A DNA stretch of 11,925 bases from Chrysochromulina tobinii. Its lineage: Eukaryota; Haptophyta; Prymnesiales; Chrysochromulinaceae. The stretch spans positions 1-11,925 of the forward strand of contig JWZX01001240.1 in assembly GCA_001275005.1 (NCBI GenBank), in the 5' to 3' direction. The position numbers and the translations under genes are program-made. Numbering within the stretch: the stretch's first letter is position 1; each line of letters starts with the position of its first letter. Shown in pieces: positions 5,057 through 11,925 of the stretch. The notes under the pieces are model-generated. The model was given only the letters and a program-made list of their open reading frames with translations, did no database searches and was not told the origin of the DNA.

Positions 5057-7488
5057 CTACATCAACGCCACGCTCAGGACGCAAAAAGGCGCCTCGGCCG
5101 AGGAGGGCTCGATTTCCTCATCGTACTCTGCGCCCAGGAGCGTGGGCCCACCCGCGGGTTGGGCTTGGGCTTGGAACGCGGCTTCCAAGCGTAGCCGCTG
5201 TCGCCCGGGCCTGCGCAGCTGCCCCTCGACTGTTGCGCCGCTCGCGGCGTCGTATCGGAAGGTGTTGCTCATGCCAAAGGGAGCCTTCTCCGCATCCTCG
5301 GCCTCACAGAGCGACGTGCCCTCGAAAGGGGCTAGCAGCAAGCAATTGTCGCCGCCGTGTACAAGCGCGACGGGCCGCTCCGCGTCGCATGCCGCACCCG
5401 CCCAAGGAGTAAGTACGCGCTCCGTGCAGCCGCCCTCGCCCTTGAACTCGCCCTCGCCTTCGCCCTCGCCGTCGAGGTCCTCCACCGCCAGATAGATGAG
5501 CATCGGGCGCGCGCTCCGGTTGACCACAGAGACCAGCGGGAGTGCCGCCGTTGTGGGCGTGGGCGTTGTGCCAGCCAGGGAGTCCGCCGCTGCAGGTGCA
5601 CGCCAGGCGAGGGCATCAAAGTACACCACCTCTGCCGCTAGCCGTGAAGCTGCTTCCCGCTGTGAAGATGCTTCCCGCTGTGAAGCTGCTTCCCGCTGTG
5701 AAGATGCTTCCCGCTGTGAAGCTGCTTCCCGCCCGCCGTGCGTCGGTGCGGCATCACTCTGGAGTTGGAGGTGCCCTTCCGATGCGAGCAGCGGCGGGTG
5801 AGAATGCAACGCGAGCAGCGGCACTCTCACGTGGTCCTCGAGGACGAGCTGGCCGCTGCCACCTTCGGCGCCACGCTCAGCGACTATGGCGCGCACTCGG
5901 GTGTGCTCACAGTAGCTGCGCACCTCCACTGTGGTCGAGGGCAAGCGCTGTGCGACGAAGGCCGCGCAGGACGAGGACACGAACGAGGACGAGGACGAGA
6001 AGGCGGCGAAGGCGGTGGAAGAGGCAGAGCACGGCCGCCCCCTTGTCCATCCCTCTTTGGGGAACGTGCGAGGGGCCGCCCTTGTCGAGTGCTCAGTGGC
6101 GTGCTCGATGAGGTCAGCAAACCGCCCCCTGGGTCTGGTCCTTCCTTCCCCTCCGCCAGAGACCCCCCCGTCTCGCCCCGTGCCGCGCCAATCGCAGCGG
6201 TGGCGACCTTGGTGACCGTGTACGTCGGCTTCGGAAGGCTCGATGGCCGCGGAGGACGTGGCGCTATCGCGGCCGTCATGGTCGAGCCACACGCCGCGGC
6301 CGGCGCAGCGGCTGTTGCCGCGGCCGGTGCCTCCGGATCGGGCAGACACTCTGGCGACGGAGGCTCATAGTATCGGACCGACGGGCGCGATGCGAAGCGC
6401 ACGCGCACAGGGCCGCGCCGGCGCCGCTGCCGCCGCTCCATGAGCCGGCCGCACTGCTCGTCGGCGAATGCAGTCTGCCGCCGCCACCCGCTCTCCGATC
6501 GCTCAATCTCACGCCCGATCTCAATCTCACGCCCGATCTCAATCTCACGCCCGATCTCAATCTCACTCCTGATCTCGCGCCCCGTCTCCCGAGCCCGCGC
6601 CGCAGCCGGCGCCGGAGGCGGCGCTACCGGCGGCGCCGATGCGGACCCGGCGAGGCCCTCGGCGCGACGCGCATTCTGGCGCGTGTTCCACTGGCATACT
6701 TCGTCGACGTTGTCGGCGCCTTCGGCCTCTTCGTCCATCCACTCGACCGCCGCCTGCACGCGCGCGACAAGCCCCGGCTGCACGCCTACTGGCGGATTCG
6801 CTGCTGCTGCGCTCCTCAGCTGTGGAATCAGCTGTGGAATCGCCGGCGCCGGCAAAGTAGGATGCTGCGCTCGATGCGAGTGCATCAGGCTCGACGCAGC
6901 TGCGGCCGTTGCGGCTGGCGGTGCGGTCGTGATCTGCGGCGGGATGAGGCCGGCGCTCTGGGGTGTGCTCCGGAGCACATAGGCTCGTGAGGACGCTCCA
7001 AAGACACAGGGCACACCGTCGCGCCAGTGCGTCGGCTCGCGCGGCGGCAAGCGCTCGCCATTAAGGAAGGTGCCATGCGCCGAGCCAAGATCGAGCAGGT
7101 ACACTGCACCACTGCGATGCTGGAGCACGATGGCGTGATGTCGTGAGGCGGATGCGTGCTCGAGCACCAGGTCACACTCCGCCAAGCGGCCGGCAAGCAG
7201 GTAGGCGCGGCCAGCGAGAGGCACAGTGTCGATGAGTGTCGCGCCGCGCCACGCGAGCAGGACGCCAGTAGCAGCCGCCGCTGAGCACCACTCGGGCAGC
7301 ACAAAGTTTGCGACTGTCGGAGTGCAGCTACCTGCCTTTGCAGGCACCACGGCAGGAGCTGCGGCCGCACTTGCCGGAGGTGCTGCGGCCCGCTGGGTGC
7401 CTCCGAACATTAGCAGCGGATCCCAGCTCTGATTAGCGAGCAAGGCATCAAGGCGGGTGGGCGAGCCAGTGCGCCATCCACGTTTCAT
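5057..7488 (-). CDS. NIPP1: NIPP1-like FHA-domain protein with PP1-docking motif and novel C-terminus (one frame break)
   Basis: Likely a nuclear scaffold that recruits and restrains protein phosphatase 1. In known NIPP1 the FHA domain binds phosphothreonine splicing partners. The start is taken as the ATG at 7488, since a stop lies upstream in frame at 7579-7581. The FHA domain (about residues 75-175) has GR 100-101, SRHHA 115-119, HGTFLNG 138-144, and FGASSRAYVLR, close to NIPP1's FGAS-RAY-LR. A basic RRQRRRRG precedes VRVRF (361-365), which fits RVxF. Just after a C7 run (6163-6169 on plus) the protein continues one frame over with GRFADLIEH, resembling the GRFxNLV motif downstream of RVxF in NIPP1. 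With one extra base the gene is 2433 nt (810 aa), against about 350 aa for animal NIPP1. The C-terminal roughly 330 residues are unrecognised. A short intron near 6150-6300 is an alternative to the base loss. Confidence 0.75.
5643..5732 (-). repeat. Five 18-bp repeats within the FHA gene
   Basis: Units of TGTGAAGMTGCTTCCCGC (plus strand) run at 5643, 5661, 5679, 5697 and 5715. They alternate GAAGCTG and GAAGATG, giving a 36-bp higher-order period. On the coding strand they encode REAASQ and REASSQ in alternation. They lie inside the unrecognised C-terminal region, between two stretches with beta-like hydrophobic patterning. Confidence 0.9.
6163..6169 (-). other. C7 (G7 on coding strand) homopolymer at frame break 3
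   Basis: On the coding strand the run reads ACG GGG GGG TCT in the FHA frame. With eight G's the frame passes into the one encoding GRFADLIEH and the rest of the 5057 frame. Neither frame has a stop near the junction. It is the third C7 run in the window, and the third at a break of the same sense. Confidence 0.65.
6394..6408 (-). other. RVxF-type PP1-docking motif
   Basis: This encodes VRVRF, preceded by the very basic ERRQRRRRGP. It matches the [RK]-x(0,1)-[VI]-x-[FW] consensus that binds the PP1 catalytic subunit. NIPP1 has its own RVTF motif after the FHA domain in a comparable position. The motif is short, so its weight comes from the domain order. Confidence 0.6.
6503..6574 (-). repeat. 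Four 18-bp repeats encoding IGREIE
   Basis: Units of TCAATCTCACGCCCGATC (plus strand) lie at 6503-6520, 6521-6538 and 6539-6556. A diverged fourth is at 6557-6574. On the coding strand they encode EIGREI-type repeats (about residues 305-330) of alternating charge and Ile, likely an extended helix between the FHA domain and the RVxF motif. Confidence 0.9.
6964..7266 (-). other. FHA domain, NIPP1 type
   Basis: This is a phosphothreonine-recognition fold. The core motifs GR, SRHHA and HGTFLNG are in the expected order. They are followed by a strand ending FGASSRAYVLR, the part most specific to NIPP1-type FHA domains. Confidence 0.88.
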
Positions 7489-7686
7489 ATCCACGGCGGC
7501 GGCACGCGAGGTTGGTCGTAGAGACCAAGAAAGGCTCCATGCTGCCGAGGAGGGCGAATGCGCGCTGTGAATGAGGAATTAAAGTTGGGCGTGCTGTCTC
7601 GGAACGCCTAAGTGCCGTTTGAGATCGCTTCTTTCGGGAGCTGCGGGCTCGGGTCGTGTTAACGTTCACACCCCTCGGCAAAAGTT
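7489..7686. promoter_or_regulatory. Divergent intergenic region (shared promoter)
   Basis: Only 198 bp separate the ATG of the minus-strand FHA gene from the ATG of TOP2 on the plus strand. Both promoters and 5' UTRs must fit here or overlap the genes. No TATA box is obvious. A small A+T-richer patch (GAATGAGGAATTAAAGTT, about 7568-7585) lies near the middle. A near-palindrome, GTGTTAACGTTCACAC (7656-7671), lies 15 bp before the TOP2 ATG. Confidence 0.7.
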
Positions 7687-7788
7687 ATGTCGGCAATCCG
7701 ACGGACTACCGTGGCCACCTCCGCGACCCTTAGCCGTTCCTTGCCACCACTCATCGCACGACGTTTTGTCTCGCGCACGGAGTCAAAG
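7687..7788 (+). other. Candidate organelle-targeting presequence of TOP2
   Basis: The first 34 residues hold six Arg, one Lys and many Ser/Thr, with no acidic residue until Glu32. They include SLPPLIARRF, where RRF followed by VS resembles a mitochondrial processing site. This is suggestive only. A second Met (residue 35, AAAGATGA context with A at -3) directly precedes the SAP-like motif and could start a shorter form. Confidence 0.45.
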
Positions 7789-10700
7789 ATGACTGTGAGC
7801 GAACTGAAGGAGGTGCTGGGCAAGCTCGGTTTGCCGACGACAGGCAAGAAGGCCGAGCTGGTGGCACGGCATGCGGAGGCGTTGGCGCTGGCGGCGACAG
7901 GGCCCGAACCCGCAAAGCGCATCCACACGGCCGCACCCGCAGTGATCGCCTCCTCATCCTCGGCGGACGCGTCCAAGTTCGAACGGCTCACGCCGGTCGA
8001 GCACGTCCTACGCCGTCCGGGCATGTACATCGGCTCGACTTCGGTGCAGATCGAGCCGCTGTGGGTTCACGACGCGGCCGAGGATCGGATCGTGTGGCGC
8101 GATGCACAGTACATCCCAGGGCTCTATAAGATTTTTGACGAGATCCTCGTCAACGCGCTCGACAACGTGCAGCGCGACCCGGCGGGCACCAACCGCATTG
8201 ACGTGGCCATCGAGCCGCGCTCAGGGCGAACGAGCGTGTGGAATAACGGGCGCGGCATCCCGGTGCGCCGGCACGAGATCGAGGGCGTGTGGCTCCCCGA
8301 GATGCTCCTAGGCTCTCTCTTCACCGGTTCCAACTTTGACGACGAAGCCAAGCGTACCGTTGGGGGCAGGCATGGTTTCGGTGCGAAGCTGACGAACCTC
8401 TTCTCAACGGCCTTCGAGGTGCAGACGGCGGACGCGGCGGCGGGCGTGCTGTACACCCAGCGCTGGGCGGCCAATATGAGCGAGCGCACCGAGCCAACCA
8501 TCGAGCCGCTGCCGGCCACGATGCGAGGAGCGGACTTCACCAAGATCGTCTTCACACCCGACCTGACGAAATTTGGTGTGCACGCACTACCGGAGGACAT
8601 GCTTGCTCTCTTCCGACGGCGCGTGTACGATGCGGCTGCGACCGCCGCACCCGCGTGCGTCTCGCTCGACGGCCGAACGCTCCAAGTGAGCGGGCTGCAG
8701 CAGCTCGCACAGCTGTATACGAGCGGCCCGCACGCCTTCGCACGGGTGTCCGAGCGATGGCACGTGGGGGCGTGCCTCTCGCCTACCGGTGCTTTCCAAG
8801 CGCTCAGCTTCGTCAATGGCGTCGCCACGCCGCGTGCGGGCACGCACGTGACGCACGTATGCACGCCACTGCTGCAGGCGCTCGCTCCGGCGCTCAGCCG
8901 AGCGCTCAAGCTGCCCGCGGGTGAGGAGCTCACGACGGCGCGCCTCAAGCCGCATCTGATGCTCTTCGTCGATTGCAAAGTGGATAACCCAGAGTTCGAC
9001 TCGCAGTCGAAGGAAGCGCTCACGAGCCACCCTAGCAGCTTCGGGGGGCTGTGCGCCCTACCCGACGCCTTCATCAAGCGCGTGGCGGCCCTCGAGGGGC
9101 TTCGGGCCGCCGTTGCCGACGCGTTTGAACGACGCGCCACCAAAGAGCTCGCGCGCCGTACTGGGCCAGCGACCTCGCTGCTCGAGGTGCCAAAGCTCGA
9201 GGACGCGGAGCTGGCGGGCGGACCAAGCGCATCCGAGTGCACTCTCATTGTAACCGAGGGCGATTCCGCCAAGGCGTTGGCGGTGGCGGGGCTTGAGGTC
9301 GTCGGGCGGGAGCGTTACGGCGTCTTCCCCCTACGCGGCAAGCCACTCAACGTGCGTGAGATCTCGGCCAGAAAGGTGGGCGACAACGAGGAGCTCACCG
9401 GCCTGATGCGCGCCCTCGGCCTCACGCCAGGCGCGAGCTACGAACATCAGGTGGAGGCACTCAAGGCACTATCCTCCTCGATCTCCTCGATCTCCTCGAT
9501 CTCGCCGGCCGCCGAGGGTGGCGCGAACGCCGAGGGTGGCGCGAGCGCCGAGGGTGGCGCCAGCGCCTCGCCCATGCCTTCAGGCAAAGCCAGGGCTCGT
9601 GGCACGGGCCTGCGGTACGGGCGCCTCATGCTGATGGCGGATCAGGATACCGATGGCTCGCACATCAAGGGCCTCGTCATTTCGATGCTTCATCACTTTT
9701 GGCCCGAGTTGCTGCGTGCCGACTTTGTGCAAGAGTTCCAGACGCCGCTGCTCAAGGCGCGGCGTATCTCGGACGGCCAGGTACTCGCGTTCTTCTCGTT
9801 GCCCGAGTACGAAGCCTGGCACACGCAGCTCAGCGCGCCCGAGCAACGCCACTGGCGTGCCAAGTACTACAAGGGGCTGGGCACCTCGACCGCGCAGGAG
9901 GCGCGTGAGTACTTCGGGGCCTTGGGCTCGCATCGGCTTCAGCTCGAGTGGGCGAGCGCGGCAGATGACGACCTGATCGACATGGCCTTCTCGAAGAAGC
10001 GAGCGGCGGATCGGCGCGAGTGGATGCTGCACGCTGCACGTCGCATGCATGCTGCAGCCAACGCGGCGGCAACACCTGCGCAACTCGTGGACAGCAACGA
10101 GCCGCCGCCGCCGCCGCCGCCGCCGCAGCCGCCGCCGCAGCAGGGAGTTGAGCCGCCGTCGCCGCCGAAAGCGCAGCAAGGGCGCCGTGCGATCGGGGAG
10201 CGACGCACATACGCGGCATTCGTCAACGAGGAGCTCGTCCAGTTTTCTCTCGCGGACGTGCGCCGCTCGCTCCCATCCGCCATTGATGGCCTCAAGCCTT
10301 CCCAGCGCAAGGTGCTCTACGCGTGCTTTGCCAAGCGTCTGCTGCCCTCCGCCGCGGAGATGAAGGTGGCGCAGCTCGCGGGCTTCTGTGCCGAGGTGAC
10401 CCATTATCACCACGGCGAGGCTTCGATGCATGCGACCATCACGAACATGGCGCAGGGCTTTGTGGGCTCGAACAACGTGCCGCTACTAGAAGCGTGTGGC
10501 CAGTTTGGCACGCGCGCCGCCGGTGGGAGTGACGCGGCCTCGGCTCGGTACATCTTCACACGCCTCACGCCGCTTGCTCCGCTCCTCTTCCCAGCGGCCG
10601 ACGCACCGATCCTCAAGTACTGCGTCGAGGACGGACATTCTGTGGAGCCAATCCACTACGTGCCTGTGCTGCCCACGCTGCTGCTCAACGGCGCCAGCGG

Positions 10701-11904
10701 CATTGGCACCGGATGGAGCACGCAGTGCTGGAGCTATCACCCACTTGAGCTGCTCGACAACGTGCTCGCGCTCGCGAACGGCCGGCCGATGGCACCGATG
10801 GTGCCGTGGGCGGCCGGCTTCCGCGGCGAGATTGTAGTCCAACCGCCCGCCAATGCGGGGGTAGGTGCGCGGATGGGTGCGGGGGTGAGTGCGGGGGTGG
10901 GTGCGGGGCATAAGGAGATGGCCGGCCTTCCCTCCACCTTTCTCTCGCGTGGCGTGGTGCGGCTTAGTGCGGACGGCCTCGAGATCACCGAGCTGCCGCT
11001 GGGCAGGTGGACGAGCGTGTACAAGAGCTGGCTACTCAAGCAGATGGCGGAGGGGAAGGCGCTGTGGACGGGCTTCAGCGAGCGCCATACTGAGCGCACC
11101 GTGTGCTTCGCGCTGCACCACACGCGCGATCAGCTCGCGCAGCTGGCGGCGGTGGAGGAGCAGGGGATGCTTGCGAGCCAGCTGCAGCTCGAGGCGAGCC
11201 ACTCACTCAGCAACGCGCATGCATTCGACGCCCACGGCGAGCTCCGTCACTTCCGCTCGCCCCACGAGCTCATCGAGATGCATGCCGAGGCGCGGCTGGC
11301 GGCGTACGCCAAGCGCAAGGCCCACGATTTAGCGCACCTCGCGGCGGAGCTCGAGCTTCTGGACGCGCGCGCTCGGTTTGTGGGGATGGCTGTGCGCGAC
11401 GAGCTGCCCCTCTTGAGGGGCGCGCCCACACAGATGCTCCTCGACGCGCTGCGGTCGGCGGGCTTCAAGCCCGGTTTAGGCGCGACTTCCTTGGCTGACC
11501 TTCCTAATTTGGGAGCATTAGACGCGACTTCCTTGGCCGGTGGCAGCGGCGAGGGCGGCGGCGGTGGCGGCGAGGGCGGCGGCGAGGGTGGCGGCGAGGG
11601 CAACGTCGCGCCTACGAGCCGTGCGTATGATTACCTGCTGCGTCTGCCATTGCTCTCCCTCACCGAGGAGCGAGTGGCGAAGCTCGAGGGCGAGATCGAG
11701 CGCAAGCGTGCCCAGGCGACCGAGCTGCAGCACACGTCGGAGCTCGCGCTATGGTCTCGCGAGCTCGAGGCGCTGCGCATGCCGCTGCAGGCGCACCTCG
11801 AGGCGGTGGCCTCGCACGCGACGCCCGCTGCCGCCGAGAGCCGCGCTGACGCGAGTTCGCCCAAGAAGTCGACGAGGGCACGCCGGCGGACAGGCAAGAC
11901 CTGA
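7687..11904 (+). CDS. TOP2: Type IIA DNA topoisomerase (TOP2 family) with presequence-like N-terminus and SAP-like domain
   Basis: ATP-dependent double-strand passage enzyme that relaxes and decatenates DNA as a homodimer. It has 1405 residues and no intron. Order: Arg/Ser-rich N-terminus (1-34), SAP-like motif (about 35-67), GHKL ATPase (EILVNALDN with E152 and N156; NNGRGIP from 186; GGRHGFGAKL from 226; QSK loop with K442), TOPRIM (TEGDSAK with E524; DQDTDG with D652, D654 and D656; YKGLGTST), cleavage domain with YHHGEAS and the catalytic Tyr955 in ARYIFTRL, then a C-gate coiled coil with DYLLRLPLLSLTEE. It ends in a basic tail (PKKSTRARRRTGKT), without the long divergent C-terminal domain of animal enzymes. 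Low-complexity insertions interrupt TOPRIM (596-638), the pre-cleavage linker (806-813), a loop near 1057-1072 and the C-gate (1285-1305). The fold and motif order are eukaryotic TOP2, not gyrase. The upstream divergent gene encodes the FHA protein. Confidence 0.97.
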   Translation: MSAIRRTTVATSATLSRSLPPLIARRFVSRTESKMTVSELKEVLGKLGLPTTGKKAELVARHAEALALAATGPEPAKRIHTAAPAVIASSSSADASKFERLTPVEHVLRRPGMYIGSTSVQIEPLWVHDAAEDRIVWRDAQYIPGLYKIFDEILVNALDNVQRDPAGTNRIDVAIEPRSGRTSVWNNGRGIPVRRHEIEGVWLPEMLLGSLFTGSNFDDEAKRTVGGRHGFGAKLTNLFSTAFEVQTADAAAGVLYTQRWAANMSERTEPTIEPLPATMRGADFTKIVFTPDLTKFGVHALPEDMLALFRRRVYDAAATAAPACVSLDGRTLQVSGLQQLAQLYTSGPHAFARVSERWHVGACLSPTGAFQALSFVNGVATPRAGTHVTHVCTPLLQALAPALSRALKLPAGEELTTARLKPHLMLFVDCKVDNPEFDSQSKEALTSHPSSFGGLCALPDAFIKRVAALEGLRAAVADAFERRATKELARRTGPATSLLEVPKLEDAELAGGPSASECTLIVTEGDSAKALAVAGLEVVGRERYGVFPLRGKPLNVREISARKVGDNEELTGLMRALGLTPGASYEHQVEALKALSSSISSISSISPAAEGGANAEGGASAEGGASASPMPSGKARARGTGLRYGRLMLMADQDTDGSHIKGLVISMLHHFWPELLRADFVQEFQTPLLKARRISDGQVLAFFSLPEYEAWHTQLSAPEQRHWRAKYYKGLGTSTAQEAREYFGALGSHRLQLEWASAADDDLIDMAFSKKRAADRREWMLHAARRMHAAANAAATPAQLVDSNEPPPPPPPPQPPPQQGVEPPSPPKAQQGRRAIGERRTYAAFVNEELVQFSLADVRRSLPSAIDGLKPSQRKVLYACFAKRLLPSAAEMKVAQLAGFCAEVTHYHHGEASMHATITNMAQGFVGSNNVPLLEACGQFGTRAAGGSDAASARYIFTRLTPLAPLLFPAADAPILKYCVEDGHSVEPIHYVPVLPTLLLNGASGIGTGWSTQCWSYHPLELLDNVLALANGRPMAPMVPWAAGFRGEIVVQPPANAGVGARMGAGVSAGVGAGHKEMAGLPSTFLSRGVVRLSADGLEITELPLGRWTSVYKSWLLKQMAEGKALWTGFSERHTERTVCFALHHTRDQLAQLAAVEEQGMLASQLQLEASHSLSNAHAFDAHGELRHFRSPHELIEMHAEARLAAYAKRKAHDLAHLAAELELLDARARFVGMAVRDELPLLRGAPTQMLLDALRSAGFKPGLGATSLADLPNLGALDATSLAGGSGEGGGGGGEGGGEGGGEGNVAPTSRAYDYLLRLPLLSLTEERVAKLEGEIERKRAQATELQHTSELALWSRELEALRMPLQAHLEAVASHATPAAAESRADASSPKKSTRARRRTGKT
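7789..7887 (+). other. SAP-like DNA-binding motif
   Basis: The sequence MTVSELKEVLGKLGLPTTGK followed by KAELVARHAEAL fits the SAP helix-turn-helix pattern: L-K-x2-L-x3-G-L-P-x2-G-x-K-x-E-L-V-x-R. SAP domains bind DNA, often A/T-rich scaffold regions. It is joined to the topoisomerase by an Ala/Ser-rich linker. Confidence 0.8.
9475..9501 (+). repeat. Three 9-bp repeats in the TOPRIM insertion
   Basis: TCCTCGATC is repeated exactly at 9475, 9484 and 9493, encoding SSI each time. It is the first half of the low-complexity insertion that splits TOPRIM between the TEGDSAK and DQDTDG motifs. Confidence 0.9.
9511..9564 (+). repeat. Three 18-bp repeats in the TOPRIM insertion
   Basis: GCCGAGGGTGGCGCGARC-type units lie at 9511, 9529 and 9547. 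They encode AEGGAN, AEGGAS and AEGGAS. They form the second half of the insertion at residues 596-638. Human TOP2 has only a short loop here. Confidence 0.9.
10102..10125 (+). repeat. (CCG)8 trinucleotide repeat encoding poly-Pro
   Basis: Eight perfect CCG codons encode Pro806-813 of TOP2, followed by QPPPQQ. The tract lies in the linker between the TOPRIM region and the start of the DNA-cleavage domain (FVNEELVQFS). Confidence 0.9.
10855..10902 (+). repeat. Four 12-bp Gly/Ala repeats in TOP2
   Basis: Units close to GCGGGGGTGGGT at 10855, 10867, 10879 and 10891 encode AGVG, ARMG, AGVS and AGVG. They sit between GFRGEI and LEITELP, an extra loop in the tower or shoulder region compared with yeast and human enzymes. 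Confidence 0.85.
11539..11601 (+). repeat. Gly/Glu-rich repeat in the C-gate region of TOP2
   Basis: Imperfect GGCGGCGAGGGY 12-bp repeats encode a GGGEGGGEG tract (residues 1285-1305) just before DYLLRLPLLSL. A 14-bp direct repeat GCGACTTCCTTGGC at 11482 and 11524 flanks its upstream side. Confidence 0.85.
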
Positions 11905-11925
11905 GCGCCGAGAGTCGTCAGTCGA

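Noticed and set aside
5738-6370. Plus-strand open frames across 4827-6443 opposite the FHA gene
   Set aside because: They overlap the minus-strand NIPP1-like frames, change frame often and show no motif. They are GC-driven shadows.
5057-7488. Two separate overlapping minus-strand genes (5057-6349 and 5884-7488)
   Set aside because: The NIPP1-like order FHA, RVxF, GRFxxL runs across the two frames, and one base at the G7 run joins them. The first part of the downstream frame has no motif of its own.
7494-7494. GTG at 7494 as the start of the FHA gene
   Set aside because: An ATG lies two codons downstream (7488), and non-ATG starts are rare in eukaryotic nuclear genes.
8124-9272. Minus-strand open frame opposite TOP2 (382 codons)
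   Set aside because: It is fully antisense to the conserved ATPase domain of TOP2 and has no domain of its own.

Overview
The window looks like nuclear DNA of a eukaryotic microalga. GC content is very high, and the genes carry Ser-Pro and poly-Pro tracts. A truncated membrane kinase has a Cys-rich ectodomain, and one gene encodes a eukaryotic type IIA topoisomerase. The CDDGGPGSE-type Cys modules, the Pro-rich linkers and the GCTxPxAxNY repeats recall predicted proteins of haptophytes such as Emiliania and Prymnesium and of other marine algae. This lineage call comes from memory of protein style, not from a search, and is only moderately confident.

Layout: (1) 1-4033, plus strand: the 3' part of a receptor-like kinase gene whose 5' end lies outside the window. 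In order it encodes Cys-rich modules, Pro-rich linkers, an array of 15 short Cys repeats, one transmembrane helix, a TKL-like Ser/Thr kinase domain and a Ser-rich tail. (2) 4034-5056: about 1 kb between convergent genes, with a TG-rich 17-bp tandem repeat and no convincing gene. (3) 5057-7488, minus strand: an FHA-domain protein resembling NIPP1 (nuclear inhibitor of protein phosphatase 1), with a PP1-docking RVxF motif and a long C-terminal extension I do not recognise. (4) 7489-7686: a 198-bp divergent intergenic region that must hold both promoters. (5) 7687-11904, plus strand: a complete, intronless type IIA DNA topoisomerase (TOP2 family), with a presequence-like N-terminus and a SAP-like domain ahead of the ATPase.

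The first two genes are interrupted by three frame breaks. All three are in the same sense (one base too few). I find exactly three runs of seven C on the plus strand (613-619, 2505-2511, 6163-6169), and each lies where a break is needed. Reading each run as eight bases makes both genes continuous and intronless, and both lengths become multiples of three. Homopolymer undercalling, or real one-base loss, is the simplest explanation. Introns or translational slippage are alternatives.

A second theme is in-frame minisatellites with periods of 9, 12 or 18 bp, which insert low-complexity loops into otherwise conserved proteins. No single pathway joins the three genes. Kinase signalling, PP1 regulation and DNA topology are separate roles, and only the FHA gene and TOP2 share a promoter region. 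I see no mobile element, CRISPR array, rRNA or tRNA.
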